DNA from: Pseudomonas fluorescens
Lineage (GTDB): Bacteria > Pseudomonadota > Gammaproteobacteria > Pseudomonadales > Pseudomonadaceae
Reading direction: 5' to 3'
Length of the DNA stretch: 64,000 bases
NCBI RefSeq assembly: GCF_902497625.1
Contig: NZ_CABVGX010000019.1
Span: 39,688 to 103,687, forward strand
Within the stretch, counting starts at the first letter, position 1, and each line of letters starts with the position of its first letter. Below the pieces are notes generated by a model, which saw only the letters and a list, made by a program, of their open reading frames with translations, was not told the DNA's origin and did not search any database. Positions 38,380-47,745 of the stretch are shown here, piece after piece. The position numbers and the translations under genes were made by a program.

Positions 38380-39318
38380 GTGAAAATTCGTCTTTCCATC
38401 CTGAGTCTTTTTTTTGCATTTACAGGGACGTTCATCACGCCGACGGTCAATGCCGCCGAAACCACCTCGGCGCCGCGAGATAGCAAGCAATTGAAGATCG
38501 CTTCCGGCAGCGCACTGCTTCTGGACCTGCAAACGAACAAAGTCATTTATGCCAGCAACCCTGACGTCGTCGTGCCGATCGCCTCGGTCAGCAAGTTAAT
38601 GACCGGATTGATCGTAGTGGAAGCTCGTCAGAACATGAGCGAGTACCTGTCCATCGACATCAGCGACACGCCCGAAATGAAAGGCGTATTCTCCCGGGTC
38701 AAGCTCAAAAGCGAGCTACCGCGCCGGGAAATGCTGTTGATTGCACTGATGTCTTCGGAAAACCGTGCCGCTGCCAGCCTCGCCCATCACTACCCGGGCG
38801 GCTATGTCGCGTTCATCGCAGCCATGAACGCCAAGGCCAAGGCGTTGGGCATGACCAGTACGCATTTTGTAGAGCCTACCGGGCTGTCACCACGCAATGT
38901 TTCCACCGCCCGGGACTTGAGCAAGTTGTTGGTCGCGGCTCACAAATACCCATTACTGACCGAGCTGAGCACCACCAAAGAGAAGACCGTTTCGTTCCGC
39001 AAACCCAACTACACCCTGGGTTTTCGTAACACCGATCATTTGGTGAACAAGCCCAATTGGGATATTTCGCTGACCAAGACCGGCTTTACCAATGCGGCGG
39101 GTCATTGCCTGGTACTGGTGACAAAGATGGGTAATCGCCCTGTGGCGATGGTCATTCTCGATGCCTTCGGCAAATACACACATTTTGCCGATGCGAGTCG
39201 AATTCGCAGTTGGGTAGAGACGGGCAAGAGTGCTGATGTGCCTTCGGTTGCCTTGCAGTACAAATCCGACAAGAACCTCAAGCAGCGCCCAAGGGGTGTG
39301 GCCGACGCGTCCAAGTAA
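38380..39318 (+). CDS. pbpG: D-alanyl-D-alanine endopeptidase (PBP7)
   Basis: A 312-residue periplasmic low-molecular-weight penicillin-binding protein that cuts cross-links in peptidoglycan. The signal peptide is [20 protein letters not shown]. Active-site motifs are [11 protein letters not shown] (SxxK), [12 protein letters not shown] (SxN) and [13 protein letters not shown] (KTG). There is no C-terminal membrane helix. The start is GTG 38380; an ATG at 38366 runs into a stop at once. Confidence 0.93.
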   Translation: MKIRLSILSLFFAFTGTFITPTVNAAETTSAPRDSKQLKIASGSALLLDLQTNKVIYASNPDVVVPIASVSKLMTGLIVVEARQNMSEYLSIDISDTPEMKGVFSRVKLKSELPRREMLLIALMSSENRAAASLAHHYPGGYVAFIAAMNAKAKALGMTSTHFVEPTGLSPRNVSTARDLSKLLVAAHKYPLLTELSTTKEKTVSFRKPNYTLGFRNTDHLVNKPNWDISLTKTGFTNAAGHCLVLVTKMGNRPVAMVILDAFGKYTHFADASRIRSWVETGKSADVPSVALQYKSDKNLKQRPRGVADASK

Positions 39319-39343
39319 TTGCGCAAGACAAACAGCCGCCGCA

Positions 39344-39374
39344 AAAGAAAGCCTCGATTATCGAGGCTTTCTTT
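39344..39374. terminator. bidirectional terminator
   Basis: AAAGAAAGCCTCGA and TCGAGGCTTTCTTT flank TTA. A/T runs on both sides serve pbpG from the left and the small acidic gene from the right. Confidence 0.85.
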
Positions 39375-39383
39375 TATCCAGCA

Positions 39384-39599
39384 TCAGTCGTTTGGAAGCG
39401 GCATCTGATCGTCGTCGGGAATCCCGTCACCGACACTTGGATCGCGAGTCCCGGGTGGGTGCTGTCCCGGCGTCACGACGGGCCTTGCCAATGGATCGCG
39501 CAAGGGGCTGTTCGGATCCATGACCGGATCCAGATCATCTTCAGGCGTGGTCGGAACACTCTGCGGACGCTCGTCATTAAAACTCGAATCGATAGACAT
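39384..39599 (-). CDS. small acidic disordered protein 1
   Basis: A 71-residue protein rich in Asp, Pro and Ser (TPEDDLDPVMDPNSPL, PDDDQMPLPND), with no hydrophobic core, so probably disordered. GAGG five bases before ATG 39599 supports translation; GTG 39605 would overlap the ribosome site. It is similar in make-up to the gene just upstream (39616-39822) and to the one at 54211-54426. Function is unknown. Confidence 0.7.
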   Translation of the reverse strand: MSIDSSFNDERPQSVPTTPEDDLDPVMDPNSPLRDPLARPVVTPGQHPPGTRDPSVGDGIPDDDQMPLPND

Positions 39600-39615
39600 A
39601 CGCACCTCACTCAGC

Positions 39616-39822
39616 TCAAGGTTTCAAATCGCCAAGCGGATCGTAAGGCTTGGCTGGGGCCTTTGAATCGTCGTCGGGCTTTTTATCCAGAGGAGCTATC
39701 GCCGGCCCGACGGGATCAACCGCAGGATCCGCTGCATCCGGCGAATCCGGGTCGAAACCCAAGTCATCTCCAGACGAATGCTCCGACGAATGCGGACCGC
39801 TGGGGGTTTTGGAATCAGCCAT
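39616..39822 (-). CDS. small acidic disordered protein 2
   Basis: A 68-residue Asp/Pro/Ser-rich protein (SSGDDLGFDPDSPDAADPAV, ending YDPLGDLKP). AGGAGG lies five bases before ATG 39822. It ends 16 bases before the next small acidic gene, so the pair is one transcription unit. No known domain; it is probably unfolded on its own. Confidence 0.72.
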   Translation of the reverse strand: MADSKTPSGPHSSEHSSGDDLGFDPDSPDAADPAVDPVGPAIAPLDKKPDDDSKAPAKPYDPLGDLKP

Positions 39823-39914
39823 GTACACCTCCTGGAAATCTGACCCGGAACATCCGCGTCTGCATCCTTAGAGAGTCACCTGGCGCAACAGTGCCCTATA
39901 AATGACGAGCGGGC

Positions 39915-40574
39915 TTATCGCGCTTTCAGGGCTGTTTTCGCCCGTGCGGCCGCTGGCTCCTGCCCTGTCCGAGCCAACTCGCTGGCTGCGTTGAGCCAAC
40001 GCTGCGGGTCAACCTCAGCTGGAATCTGCTCGGGTTTTTGAATCAGCACGGCCCAACCACCCGCGTCTTTGAAAGCAGATTCAAATGCAGCAAAGCCCAT
40101 CAACGCCCGGCGATTCATTCCGGCGCGCAGCAGCACTGTCTGCTTCTGACGATCATATCCGGCCAGAATCGCGTAACGCGGGCCTGACCAAAATAAAGAA
40201 CCCTCGGTGAAACGCACCATCACTGGATGGCCGGCGGCAACCTGGGTCAACAGGGCAGACAGTTGACTGTCGAGGGGATATACGATCATCCCGTACTCTC
40301 GCGCCAGCTTCTGCATATTCTCCTGTAGATGCGCCTCGGCCCCGGGTAGCCGAAGCGGTTTTTCCAGCAGACCCGGAGTAATCACGATGCCTCGTTGTGA
40401 CAACAGACTGGCAAGAACCTGAGGACCGCTCTGGTAATCCTGCCCTCGGTAAAACGTCCCGCTGAGTTCAACTCGCTCCGGCAGACGCTTTACTTCTGGC
40501 GCCACGCTGCCCGCGCATCCTGCGAGGCAGCCAACCACCAATGCCACGATTGCAATTCGCGAAAAGACCATCAT
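39915..40574 (-). CDS. lipoprotein with a degenerate C39 peptidase fold
   Basis: A 219-residue protein. The lipoprotein signal ends VALVVGCLAGCAGS. It follows the layout of C39-like Pseudomonas lipoproteins, but the Cys of the YQCGPAAL motif is Ser (DYQSGPQVLASLL). Where the His motif HYAVVxGYD is expected it reads RYAILAGYD. Both catalytic residues are thus lost, so binding rather than cleavage is expected. ATG 40574 and 40571 are both possible; GAGAG is just upstream. Function is unknown. Confidence 0.7.
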   Translation of the reverse strand: MMVFSRIAIVALVVGCLAGCAGSVAPEVKRLPERVELSGTFYRGQDYQSGPQVLASLLSQRGIVITPGLLEKPLRLPGAEAHLQENMQKLAREYGMIVYPLDSQLSALLTQVAAGHPVMVRFTEGSLFWSGPRYAILAGYDRQKQTVLLRAGMNRRALMGFAAFESAFKDAGGWAVLIQKPEQIPAEVDPQRWLNAASELARTGQEPAAARAKTALKAR

Positions 40575-40795
40575 CACTCTCTGTTCAAGCGCCAGGCATA
40601 AAGGCTCCCGGCTCGGGCGTCGATCATAGGATGCCTCACCGCAGCGGTATAGCCTTTACCGGCAGTTCGACGGATTCAATAGAGCGAAGGGGTTGGTGCC
40701 GGGCGACCTTTGGTCAATAGCCTGAAACACGCCAGCGACTAGACTGTCACTTGAGAAGCGTGTGCGCCTGCTGCAGGGCGAAGAAGGAGGCACCG

Positions 40796-40966
40796 ATGAG
40801 CCTGACGATGACCATAGTGATGTTGATTGCCGGCTGGCTGGCGGTGGCTACCTCCATGTTGTGGGGCGTGTTGCGCATCACTCGCCGACACCATCACCAC
40901 CCCGCTCGGCCGACACCTGCGCTTGAAACTGATAAACCGGACGGCGGACACGTGACCGCACACTGA
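40796..40966 (+). CDS. small single-pass membrane protein
   Basis: A 56-residue protein with one membrane helix (TIVMLIAGWLAVATSMLWGVL) and a His-rich, then polar tail (RITRRHHHHPARP, GGHVTAH). AAGGAGG at 40784-40790 fixes ATG 40796. The run of four His might bind metal. It is convergent with terC. Function is unknown. Confidence 0.7.
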   Translation: MSLTMTIVMLIAGWLAVATSMLWGVLRITRRHHHHPARPTPALETDKPDGGHVTAH

Positions 40967-40990
40967 CCTGCCCCGCTCGACATCCAGACC

Positions 40991-41030
40991 AAAACGGCCG
41001 CCTGGACTCTCTCGAGCCCGGACGGCCGTT
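40991..41030 (-). terminator. terminator after terC
   Basis: AACGGCCG and CGGCCGTT stem with a long loop, followed on the minus strand by TTTTGG. It lies between the convergent small membrane gene and terC. Confidence 0.6.
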
Positions 41031-41044
41031 GTGTTTAGCGCAAC

Positions 41045-41794
41045 TTATGCTTTAGCAGCGACACGCTTTTGCTTGGCCCGTCGCGACATCATGTTCAAAC
41101 CCTCGATCGTCGCCGAGAATGCCATCGCCGCGTAGACGTAGCCTTTCGGAACGTGAGCACCGAAACCTTCGGCGATCAGCGTCATGCCGATCATGATCAG
41201 GAAGCCCAGTGCCAGCATCACGACCGTCGGGTTGTCGTTGATGAACTTGGCCAGTGGATCAGCCGCCAGCAACATCACCAGCACCGAGACCACGACTGCA
41301 ATGATCATGATTGGCAAATGCTCGGTCATGCCGACTGCAGTGATGATGCTGTCGATGGAGAAAACCATGTCGAGCATCAGGATCTGCCCGATGGCTGCGG
41401 CGAAACCCAAGGTGACGGTCGAAGTGGCCGACTTTGGATCTTCCGGGGCCGGGTCCATGCTGTGATGGATTTCGGTGGTTGCTTTCCACAACAGGAACAG
41501 GCCGCCGGCGATCAGGATCATGTCCTTCCAGGAGAACGCGTGGCCGAGAATCTCGATCACCGGGGTCGTCAACTGGACGATGAACGCGATAGTGCTCAGC
41601 AATGCCAGGCGCAGAATCAGCGCCATGCCGATACCGATCCGGCGCGCCTTCTGCCGATGCTGCTCGGGCAGCTTGTTGGTCAGAATCGAAATGAAGATCA
41701 GGTTATCGATGCCCAGCACGATTTCCATCACGACCAGGGTGGCCAGGGCGACCCAGGCAGTAGGGCTTGCAGCAAGTTCTAAAAGGTATTCCAT
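41045..41794 (-). CDS. TerC-family integral membrane protein
   Basis: A 249-residue protein with about seven membrane helices. The family blocks [21 protein letters not shown] and [18 protein letters not shown] each carry an intramembrane acidic residue (GIDN and SID). TerC proteins are linked to manganese export and metal homeostasis (YkoY/Alx type). No CBS domains are present, so this is the short form. A riboswitch (yybP-ykoY) was looked for upstream and not seen. A lipoprotein gene lies just upstream. Confidence 0.9.
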   Translation of the reverse strand: MEYLLELAASPTAWVALATLVVMEIVLGIDNLIFISILTNKLPEQHRQKARRIGIGMALILRLALLSTIAFIVQLTTPVIEILGHAFSWKDMILIAGGLFLLWKATTEIHHSMDPAPEDPKSATSTVTLGFAAAIGQILMLDMVFSIDSIITAVGMTEHLPIMIIAVVVSVLVMLLAADPLAKFINDNPTVVMLALGFLIMIGMTLIAEGFGAHVPKGYVYAAMAFSATIEGLNMMSRRAKQKRVAAKA

Positions 41795-41820
41795 GGGTCA
41801 GTCCTGACTCGTTAGACGGT

Positions 41821-42063
41821 TTAGATTTCCTGGGACGAAGATTCACGATCTTGCTTGTCTTCGACCGATGGCTCTTTTTTGCTGATCAATCCGCCGGTGG
41901 CATCGCTGATCGCCTGTTCGGCAGCTTTGTGGGTGTCGTCGATCGCTTGTTTGGCGGTCTCCGCAGCCTTGCCCATCAGTTGTTGCGCGCTTTTCTCAGC
42001 CTGGTCGCACCCTGCCAGAATCAGTAAAGACGTAAACAACAGCGCGGTGGTCTTAAACTTCAT
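41821..42063 (-). CDS. small lipoprotein
   Basis: An 80-residue protein. The lipoprotein signal is ALLFTSLLILAGCDQ (Cys 19). The mature part is helical and Ala/Lys/Glu-rich (QQLMGKAAETAKQAIDDTHK), ending in a charged tail (EDKQDRESSSQEI). It lies 26 bases upstream of terC on the same strand. The role is unknown; its make-up suggests a cell-envelope stress or spacer lipoprotein. Confidence 0.8.
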   Translation of the reverse strand: MKFKTTALLFTSLLILAGCDQAEKSAQQLMGKAAETAKQAIDDTHKAAEQAISDATGGLISKKEPSVEDKQDRESSSQEI

Positions 42064-42218
42064 GAAGCTTCCTCGATAGAACGAAACGCGCCGAAACGGT
42101 GGCCCGTTGATAGCGAGGCATTCTAGGGAGGCGAACAGTTCAGGAAAATTCGTATTTTTACCGGGTATACTTCGGTTTATACGAACCCAGACCTACTGGC
42201 TATTTTTCACTTGCAGGA

Positions 42219-42324
42219 GCGTGTAGGAGCTGTCGAGTGAAACGAGGCTGCGATCCGTTGATCTTGTTTCAAAAACAACGTCAAAAGATCGCAGCCTCGT
42301 TTCACTCGACAGCTCCTACAGGAG
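42219..42324. repeat. REP inverted pair (GTAGGAGCTGTCGAGTGAAACGAG family)
   Basis: TGTAGGAGCTGTCGAGTGAAACGAGGCTGCGATC and its full reverse complement, ending CTCCTACA, enclose about 35 bases. The arms are over 30 bases, so a very stable hairpin can form directly upstream of nhaR. A half copy is at 45978-46014. Confidence 0.88.
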
Positions 42325-42336
42325 TCATAACGGTGT

Positions 42337-42400
42337 TCATGACGGTGGGCATGACAGTGGGCATGACAGGGGTCATGACTCGGGACATGAGAGAGGACAC
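42337..42400 (+). repeat. 12-bp tandem repeat with an ATG in each unit, leader of nhaR
   Basis: Units of CATGACxGTGGG recur every 12 bases, placing ATG at 42339, 42351, 42363, 42375 and 42387. All are in one frame, which stops at 42437. The nhaR ATG at 42401 is 14 bases after the last, out of frame. The leader frame overlaps the first 37 bases of nhaR. Confidence 0.7.
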
Positions 42401-43300
42401 ATGCTCAATTACCGACAGCTGCATTATTTTTGGGTAGTGGCCAAGACCGGCAGCATCGTGCGCGCCTGCGAGCAACTGAACCTGACCCCACAAACCATCA
42501 GCGGGCAAATTTCCTTGCTCGAACAAACCTATGGAGTGGAATTGTTTCAGCGCGTCGGTCGGCAACTGGAACTCACTGAGGCCGGGCGCCAGACCCTGCC
42601 CTATGCCGAGCAGATGTTTCAACTGGGGGGCGAACTGGAATTAATGCTGCGGGCACAGCCGAACGAGCAGCAGATCCTGTTTCGCGTCGGCGTCGCAGAC
42701 GTGGTGCCCAAATCGATTGTGTATCGCCTCATCGCGCCGACCATGGAATTGAGCGAATCGATGCGCATTACCTGCCGCGAAGACAAGCTTGAGCGCTTGC
42801 TCGCCGACCTGGCGATTCAGCGCCTCGACCTGGTGATCTCCGACAGCCCGATGCCGACCCATCTGGATATCAAGGGTTACAGCCAGAAGCTTGGGGAATG
42901 CGGGATCAGTTTCTTCGCCACCGCCGCGCTGGCGGCTCAATACGGGAACGACTTTCCACACAGTCTGCACGGCGCGCCGCTGTTGATTCCAGGTCCGGAA
43001 ACCGTGGTGCGCAGTCGTTTGCAGCGCTGGTTTGCCGAACAACAGATTCAACCACGCATCGTCGGCGAGTTCGATGACAGCGCCTTGATGCAGGCATTCG
43101 GCCAATCAGGCAGCGGGATTTTCATTGGTCCGAGCGTGATTGCGGACGAGGTGAAACGCCAGTACGGCGTGGTGCTGATCGGCCAGACCGACGCGGTGAC
43201 CGAATCGTTTTACGCCATTTCCGTAGAGCGCAAGGTCAAGCACCCTGGCATTGTCGCCATCACCGAGGGTGCTCGTCGCGAGCTGTTTACCGATATTTGA
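42401..43300 (+). CDS. nhaR: NhaR-like LysR-type regulator
   Basis: A 299-residue LTTR. It begins NYRQLHYFWVVAKTGSIVRA and continues LTPQTISGQISLLEQTYGVE, the NhaR subfamily pattern. The ligand domain runs from residue 92. NhaR activates Na+/H+ antiport in E. coli; no nhaA is here, so the target is elsewhere or differs. Its leader holds a REP hairpin and a 12-bp repeat with five ATGs. Confidence 0.85.
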   Translation: MLNYRQLHYFWVVAKTGSIVRACEQLNLTPQTISGQISLLEQTYGVELFQRVGRQLELTEAGRQTLPYAEQMFQLGGELELMLRAQPNEQQILFRVGVADVVPKSIVYRLIAPTMELSESMRITCREDKLERLLADLAIQRLDLVISDSPMPTHLDIKGYSQKLGECGISFFATAALAAQYGNDFPHSLHGAPLLIPGPETVVRSRLQRWFAEQQIQPRIVGEFDDSALMQAFGQSGSGIFIGPSVIADEVKRQYGVVLIGQTDAVTESFYAISVERKVKHPGIVAITEGARRELFTDI

Positions 43301-43304
43301 CGGC

Positions 43305-44459
43305 TCAGGCGCAAACTTCGCGCGGTTTGAACGTCATCAGCGCCATCGCCAGCAAAATCGAGAGCAGAATAAAACCGGCCGCCGCAAAACCCAGACCTTG
43401 CAGGCCCACGCTGTCGATCACCCGACCGCCGACCATGGCGCCAAGGCCAATGCCGAGGTTAGCCCCGGCGATGTTCAACGATGCGGCAAAGGCTGGCGCT
43501 TCAGGCGCTGCTTTCATCAAGCGTACGTGACTGACCAGGAACAACGCGGCCTGGGTCACGCCCCAGATACCCATCGCCGCCGCCAGCCCCAGCGGCGAAT
43601 GAATGTTCGGCACCAGCGTCACCATGCCGGCAATCATGAACGCGCAGAACGTCATCGATGCGATCAGCGGATGACGGTCCACCGCGCGGCCGCCCAGCGA
43701 ATTACCGATCAGCCCGACCGCGCCGAAACCCATCAGGCACCAGCCGACCACCGTGCCGTTGAAGCCGGCCAGGCGCTCGAGAATGTCCGCCAGGTAGGTA
43801 TAGGCAGTGAACATGCCGCTGAACACCAGCACCGACAGCAGCACATGCCCGATCATCAACGGGCTGCGCAAGATCTTGAACTGCGAGCGGAAGCTGACCT
43901 GATGTTGATGCAGATCGGTTTTCGGCAAGTAAATAAACAGCAGCAACGCTTTGGCAAAGGCGATGAACGCGAGAATGCCGAAGGCGCTGCGCCAGCCCAG
44001 TGCGTCGGATATCAGCGTCCCGACGGGAATCCCGAACACTGTGGCGCAAACGATGCCGAAACCGATCTTGGCAATGGCGCGCCCTGCGTAATCGGGCCCG
44101 ACGATGTCCACCGCCGTTTCACTGGCCAACGCCCAGAACACCGGCAGCCCCAGCGCTGGAACCAGGCGCGCGAAGGCCATCACCCAGATGTTCGGTGCGA
44201 ACGCCGCCAGCGTGTTGGCGAGGCCGAACATGATCAGCACCGAAATGAAAAGCTTGCGCCGTTCGAACCGGGCGAAATAAGCGGTCAGGAATGGACCGAA
44301 AGCGGCGACTGTGAAAGCAAACAGGGTCACCAGCAATCCCGCTTGGGGAACGCTCACCGCCAGGTCCCGGGCGATGGCCGGCAGCAGGCCGACAATGATG
44401 AACTCTGTGGTCAGCACGGTAAAACCGGCGGCGGACAACAGGAGAATGGGCAACAGCAT
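43305..44459 (-). CDS. MFS efflux transporter (DHA1, AraJ/CmlA-like)
   Basis: A 384-residue protein with 12 membrane segments. It starts LLPILLLSAAGFTVLTTEFI and has the family-typical TEFIIVGLLPAIARDL and RFERRKLFI loop 2-3. The antiporter motif region is IAKIGFGIVCATVFGIPVG. Relatives export sugars, chloramphenicol or other drugs; the substrate here is not known. GGAG before ATG 44459 decides the start. It is convergent with nhaR (4 bases between stops). Confidence 0.88.
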   Translation of the reverse strand: MLLPILLLSAAGFTVLTTEFIIVGLLPAIARDLAVSVPQAGLLVTLFAFTVAAFGPFLTAYFARFERRKLFISVLIMFGLANTLAAFAPNIWVMAFARLVPALGLPVFWALASETAVDIVGPDYAGRAIAKIGFGIVCATVFGIPVGTLISDALGWRSAFGILAFIAFAKALLLFIYLPKTDLHQHQVSFRSQFKILRSPLMIGHVLLSVLVFSGMFTAYTYLADILERLAGFNGTVVGWCLMGFGAVGLIGNSLGGRAVDRHPLIASMTFCAFMIAGMVTLVPNIHSPLGLAAAMGIWGVTQAALFLVSHVRLMKAAPEAPAFAASLNIAGANLGIGLGAMVGGRVIDSVGLQGLGFAAAGFILLSILLAMALMTFKPREVCA

Positions 44460-44735
44460 GCAGAACTCCAGGAAAACGACAACACCAGCGATTGCCCGAA
44501 GGCCCACTGGCGGAACATGAAAGAAGGATGCGTAATGTTAACAGAGTGTTTCCGCGCGCGGTTGCACGAACCTGTCGATCACGTTGAACACACGGGCGAC
44601 AGTTCGTCACAGGCCTGAAGGAAAAAGACGACGCTGTGATAAAGTCCGCGGCCTGCGATACCCACCCTATTCGCCAGCGTTGGCCTGATACCGTCACGCC
44701 GCCCGCGCACCTAATAAAATCAGAGATGCCGTTTT

Positions 44736-45968
44736 ATGACTGCCCCATCCCCTTCACTTTTAAACCGTTTGAAACGCTTGAGCCTGGTGACGCAAATCGT
44801 CATCGGCCTGATCGCCGGTATCGTCCTTGCACTGCTTGCGCCCGAGATGGCCAAATCCACTGCGTTTATCGGCAAGGTCTTCGTTTCGGCCCTGAAAGCG
44901 GTCGCGCCGATTCTGGTGTTTGTGCTGGTCATGGCATCGATCGCCAACCATAAGCACGGTCAGGAAACTCACATCCGGCCGATTTTGTTCCTTTATCTGC
45001 TGGGCACTTTTGCCGCGGCAGTGGTGGCGGTGGTTGCAAGTATGATGTTCCCTTCGAATCTGGTGCTCGCCACCCATGACGTCGCGGTGACGGCGCCGGG
45101 CGGCATCAGTGAAGTGCTGCAGAGTTTGTTGCTGAGCGTTGTGGATAACCCGGTCAGCGCGTTGATGAATGCCAACTTCATCGGCATCCTGGCGTGGGCG
45201 ATCGGCATGGGCATTGCGATTCGGCATGCCGGCGAAACCACCCGTGAAGTGCTCGGCGACTTGTCCAACGGCGTCACGCTGATCGTGCGCCTGGTGATCC
45301 GTTTCGCGCCGCTGGGGATCTTCGGTCTGGTTGCCTCGACCCTCGCCACTTCCGGTTTCGGCGCGCTGCTCGGCTACGCGCACCTGCTGGCCGTGTTGCT
45401 CGGCTGCATGTTGTTCGTGGCGCTGGTGATGAACCCGTTGATCGTGTTCTGGAAACTGCGTCGCAACCCGTATCCACTGGTCCTCACTTGCTTGCGCGAA
45501 AGTGGCATCACCGCTTTTTTCACCCGCAGCTCGGCGGCGAATATTCCGGTCAACCTGGAATTGAGCAAGCGCCTGGGCCTGCATGAGGATACTTACTCGG
45601 TGTCGATCCCGCTGGGCGCCACGATCAACATGGCCGGCGCGGCGATCACCATCACCGTACTGACCCTGGCTGCCGTGCATACGCTCGGCATTGCGGTGGA
45701 CATTCCAACGGCGATCCTGCTGAGCGTTGTTGCCGCGATCTGCGCCTGTGGCGCGTCGGGCGTGGCAGGTGGTTCGCTGTTGCTGATTCCGCTGGCGTGC
45801 AGCCTCTTCGGGATCCCCAGCGAGATCGCCATGCAGGTGGTTGCGGTGGGCTTCATCATCGGTGTGTTGCAGGATTCGGCCGAGACGGCGCTGAACTCGT
45901 CCACCGACGTGCTGTTTACGGCGGCGGCGTGCCTTGGAGAAGAAGAGAAAGCTGCGCGGATGGCGTGA
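44736..45968 (+). CDS. sstT: Na+/serine-threonine symporter
   Basis: A 410-residue DAACS-family symporter. The hairpin signature is [20 protein letters not shown] and the substrate/Na+ site region is [19 protein letters not shown]. The end is [19 protein letters not shown]. It matches E. coli SstT in length and in the start [19 protein letters not shown]. It imports serine and threonine with sodium. A REP half copy and a terminator follow. Confidence 0.94.
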   Translation: MTAPSPSLLNRLKRLSLVTQIVIGLIAGIVLALLAPEMAKSTAFIGKVFVSALKAVAPILVFVLVMASIANHKHGQETHIRPILFLYLLGTFAAAVVAVVASMMFPSNLVLATHDVAVTAPGGISEVLQSLLLSVVDNPVSALMNANFIGILAWAIGMGIAIRHAGETTREVLGDLSNGVTLIVRLVIRFAPLGIFGLVASTLATSGFGALLGYAHLLAVLLGCMLFVALVMNPLIVFWKLRRNPYPLVLTCLRESGITAFFTRSSAANIPVNLELSKRLGLHEDTYSVSIPLGATINMAGAAITITVLTLAAVHTLGIAVDIPTAILLSVVAAICACGASGVAGGSLLLIPLACSLFGIPSEIAMQVVAVGFIIGVLQDSAETALNSSTDVLFTAAACLGEEEKAARMA

Positions 45969-45977
45969 AGCTAGAGA

Positions 45978-46014
45978 GATCGCAGCCTCGTTTCACTCGA
46001 CAGCTGCTACGGGG
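45978..46014. repeat. single REP element
   Basis: GATCGCAGCCTCGTTTCACTCGACAGCTGCTAC is one arm of the family found as a pair at 42219-42324. Confidence 0.75.
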
Positions 46015-46045
46015 ACGGAGGCCGACGATCTTTTAGATCATCAAA

Positions 46046-46084
46046 AGAAAGCCCGCCAAGGCGTGAACCTTGGCGGGCTTTTTT
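46046..46084. terminator. bidirectional terminator sstT / DUF1993 gene
   Basis: AAAGCCCGCCAAGG and CCTTGGCGGGCTTT form a 14-bp stem with T and A runs on its two sides, between convergent genes. Confidence 0.9.
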
Positions 46085-46096
46085 GTAGCCGGCGGT

Positions 46097-46606
46097 TTAG
46101 AACGCGCCCATGTAATCGCGCTTGCCCACTTCCACACCGTTATGACGCAGCAGCGCATAGGTGGTGGTGACGTGGAAGAAAAACTGCGGCAGGCCGTAGC
46201 TCAGCAGGTAAGCCTGACCGGTGAAGCGCTTTTCTTTCGGCGTGCCTGGGCGGGTAACGATCTCGATGCCTTCCTGGCCGTTGATCTGCTCCGGCTTGAT
46301 TTCGCCGATGTAGGCCAACACCTTGCTGATCAGTGCCTGCAGTTCGGCGAAAGTGGTTTCGGTGTCTTCGTACTTCGGCACTTCCAGCTCGGCCAGACGC
46401 GAGGATACGCCCTTGGCGAAATCAACGGCGATCTGCACCTGACGCACCAGCGGGAACATGTCCGGGTACAGACGTGCCTGCAGGAAAGCGTTCGGGTCGA
46501 TGTTTTTCGCCGTGGCGTGGGCTTCGGCTTTGTTCAGCACATCGCTCAGGGCGTTGAGCATTTGCTTGAAAACCGGAACGGAGGCGTCGTACAGGGAAAT
46601 GGTCAT
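46097..46606 (-). CDS. DUF1993 family protein
   Basis: A 169-residue DinB-like helical bundle protein. It starts ISLYDASVPVFKQMLNALSD and ends YALLRHNGVEVGKRDYMGAF, both hallmarks of DUF1993. The middle has PDMFPLVRQVQIAVDFAKG. Function is unknown; bundle relatives bind metals or thiols, but no clear three-His site is visible beyond scattered His (FFFHVTTTYALLRH). Single gene. Confidence 0.9.
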   Translation of the reverse strand: MTISLYDASVPVFKQMLNALSDVLNKAEAHATAKNIDPNAFLQARLYPDMFPLVRQVQIAVDFAKGVSSRLAELEVPKYEDTETTFAELQALISKVLAYIGEIKPEQINGQEGIEIVTRPGTPKEKRFTGQAYLLSYGLPQFFFHVTTTYALLRHNGVEVGKRDYMGAF

Positions 46607-46744
46607 GGCAGTCTCGTGTTGTGACAGGAGGTTAAAGTGGGCCGATTATAGCCATGCTCGGCGCTCCTGCGGCTTGTCTTTTATCCAGCAAGGATTACGC
46701 TAGACGGCTTCGACTGCAAGCATCAACGGCATAGGGAAAGCGCG

Positions 46745-47392
46745 ATGAGCACTGAGCAACAAACCACCTTCGAAGAGCCCCGGCTCAACAGCACCGAAAT
46801 CCGCATTCTCGGTTCGTTGATCGAAAAACAGGCCACTAGCCCGGAAACCTATCCACTGACCCTTAATGCCTTGGTGATCGCCTGCAATCAGAAAACCAGT
46901 CGCGAACCGGTGATGAACCTGACCCAGGGTCAGGTTGGGCAGAGCCTGCGCGCTCTTGAAGGACGCGGCTTCACCAAACTGGTGATGGGCAGCCGCGCCG
47001 ACCGCTGGGAGCACAAGGTCGACAAGGCGCTGGAACTGGTTCCGGCGCAGGTGATTCTGACCGGGTTGCTGTTCTTGCGCGGTCCGCAAACGGTCAACGA
47101 ACTGTTGACCCGCAGCGGCCGCATGCATGAGTTCGAAGACGCCGAACAGGTAGTGCATCAGCTGGAACGTCTTATCGCTCGCGGGTTGGCGTTGTTGATT
47201 CCACGTCAGTCCGGGCAACGCGAAGATCGCTACATGCATGCGCTGGGGGATCCGGCGGATATCGAAACAATTCTCGCCGCGCGACACAATCCAGCGGAGC
47301 GCAGTGGCGGCAGCGGCGTTTCAGTCGAGCGTATCGAAGAGCTCGAAGCGCGAATTGCAGCGCTGGAAGAACGCCTGTCCCAACTGGAGTAA
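46745..47392 (+). CDS. yceH: YceH (DUF480) protein
   Basis: A 215-residue protein with two winged-helix domains. The family start is [35 protein letters not shown] (tokens [15 protein letters not shown] and [12 protein letters not shown]). The second domain contains [17 protein letters not shown], and a C-terminal coiled coil closes it ([19 protein letters not shown]). The role in the cell is not settled; DNA binding is likely from the fold. Confidence 0.93.
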   Translation: MSTEQQTTFEEPRLNSTEIRILGSLIEKQATSPETYPLTLNALVIACNQKTSREPVMNLTQGQVGQSLRALEGRGFTKLVMGSRADRWEHKVDKALELVPAQVILTGLLFLRGPQTVNELLTRSGRMHEFEDAEQVVHQLERLIARGLALLIPRQSGQREDRYMHALGDPADIETILAARHNPAERSGGSGVSVERIEELEARIAALEERLSQLE

Positions 47393-47407
47393 GCACTCAC
47401 TCAGTCC

Positions 47408-47726
47408 CTGTAGCAGCTGCCGAGCCCGCGAGGCTGCGTCCGAGTGCGCAGCAGTCGTCGTCCGCTGACGCAGGACGCCTGATGGATCGAGGCACCTATT
47501 TTTCACGACTGCTGCGCAGGCGGACGCAGGCGCGCGGGCTCGGCAGCTGCTACAGAGTTCTTGGCTGGACGCAGGCGCGCAGGCTCGGCAGCTGCTACGG
47601 AGTTCTTGGCTTGACGCAGCCTCGCGGGCTCGGCAGCTGCTACAGAGTTCTTGGCTGGACGCAGGCGCGCGGGCTCGGCAGCTGCTACGGAGTTCTTGGC
47701 TTGGCGCTGGGTAGCTGCTACCGGAA
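47408..47726. repeat. REP cluster with a 45-bp unit repeated four times
   Basis: GTAGCAGCTGCCGAGCCCGCGAGGCTGCGTCC opens the block. From 47522 the unit GGACGCAGGCGCGCGGGCTC plus GGCAGCTGCTACAGAGTTCTTGGCT repeats at 47522, 47567, 47612 and 47657, with a partial fifth copy. It fills the gap between yceH and the cupin gene, where nothing else is seen. Confidence 0.88.
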
Positions 47727-47745
47727 TCGGTGTGGCCGCGGTGCC

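Noticed and set aside
41795..42400. yybP-ykoY manganese riboswitch for terC
   Set aside because: The leader is only 26 bases from a lipoprotein gene, and no matching conserved core was seen there or upstream of the lipoprotein gene.
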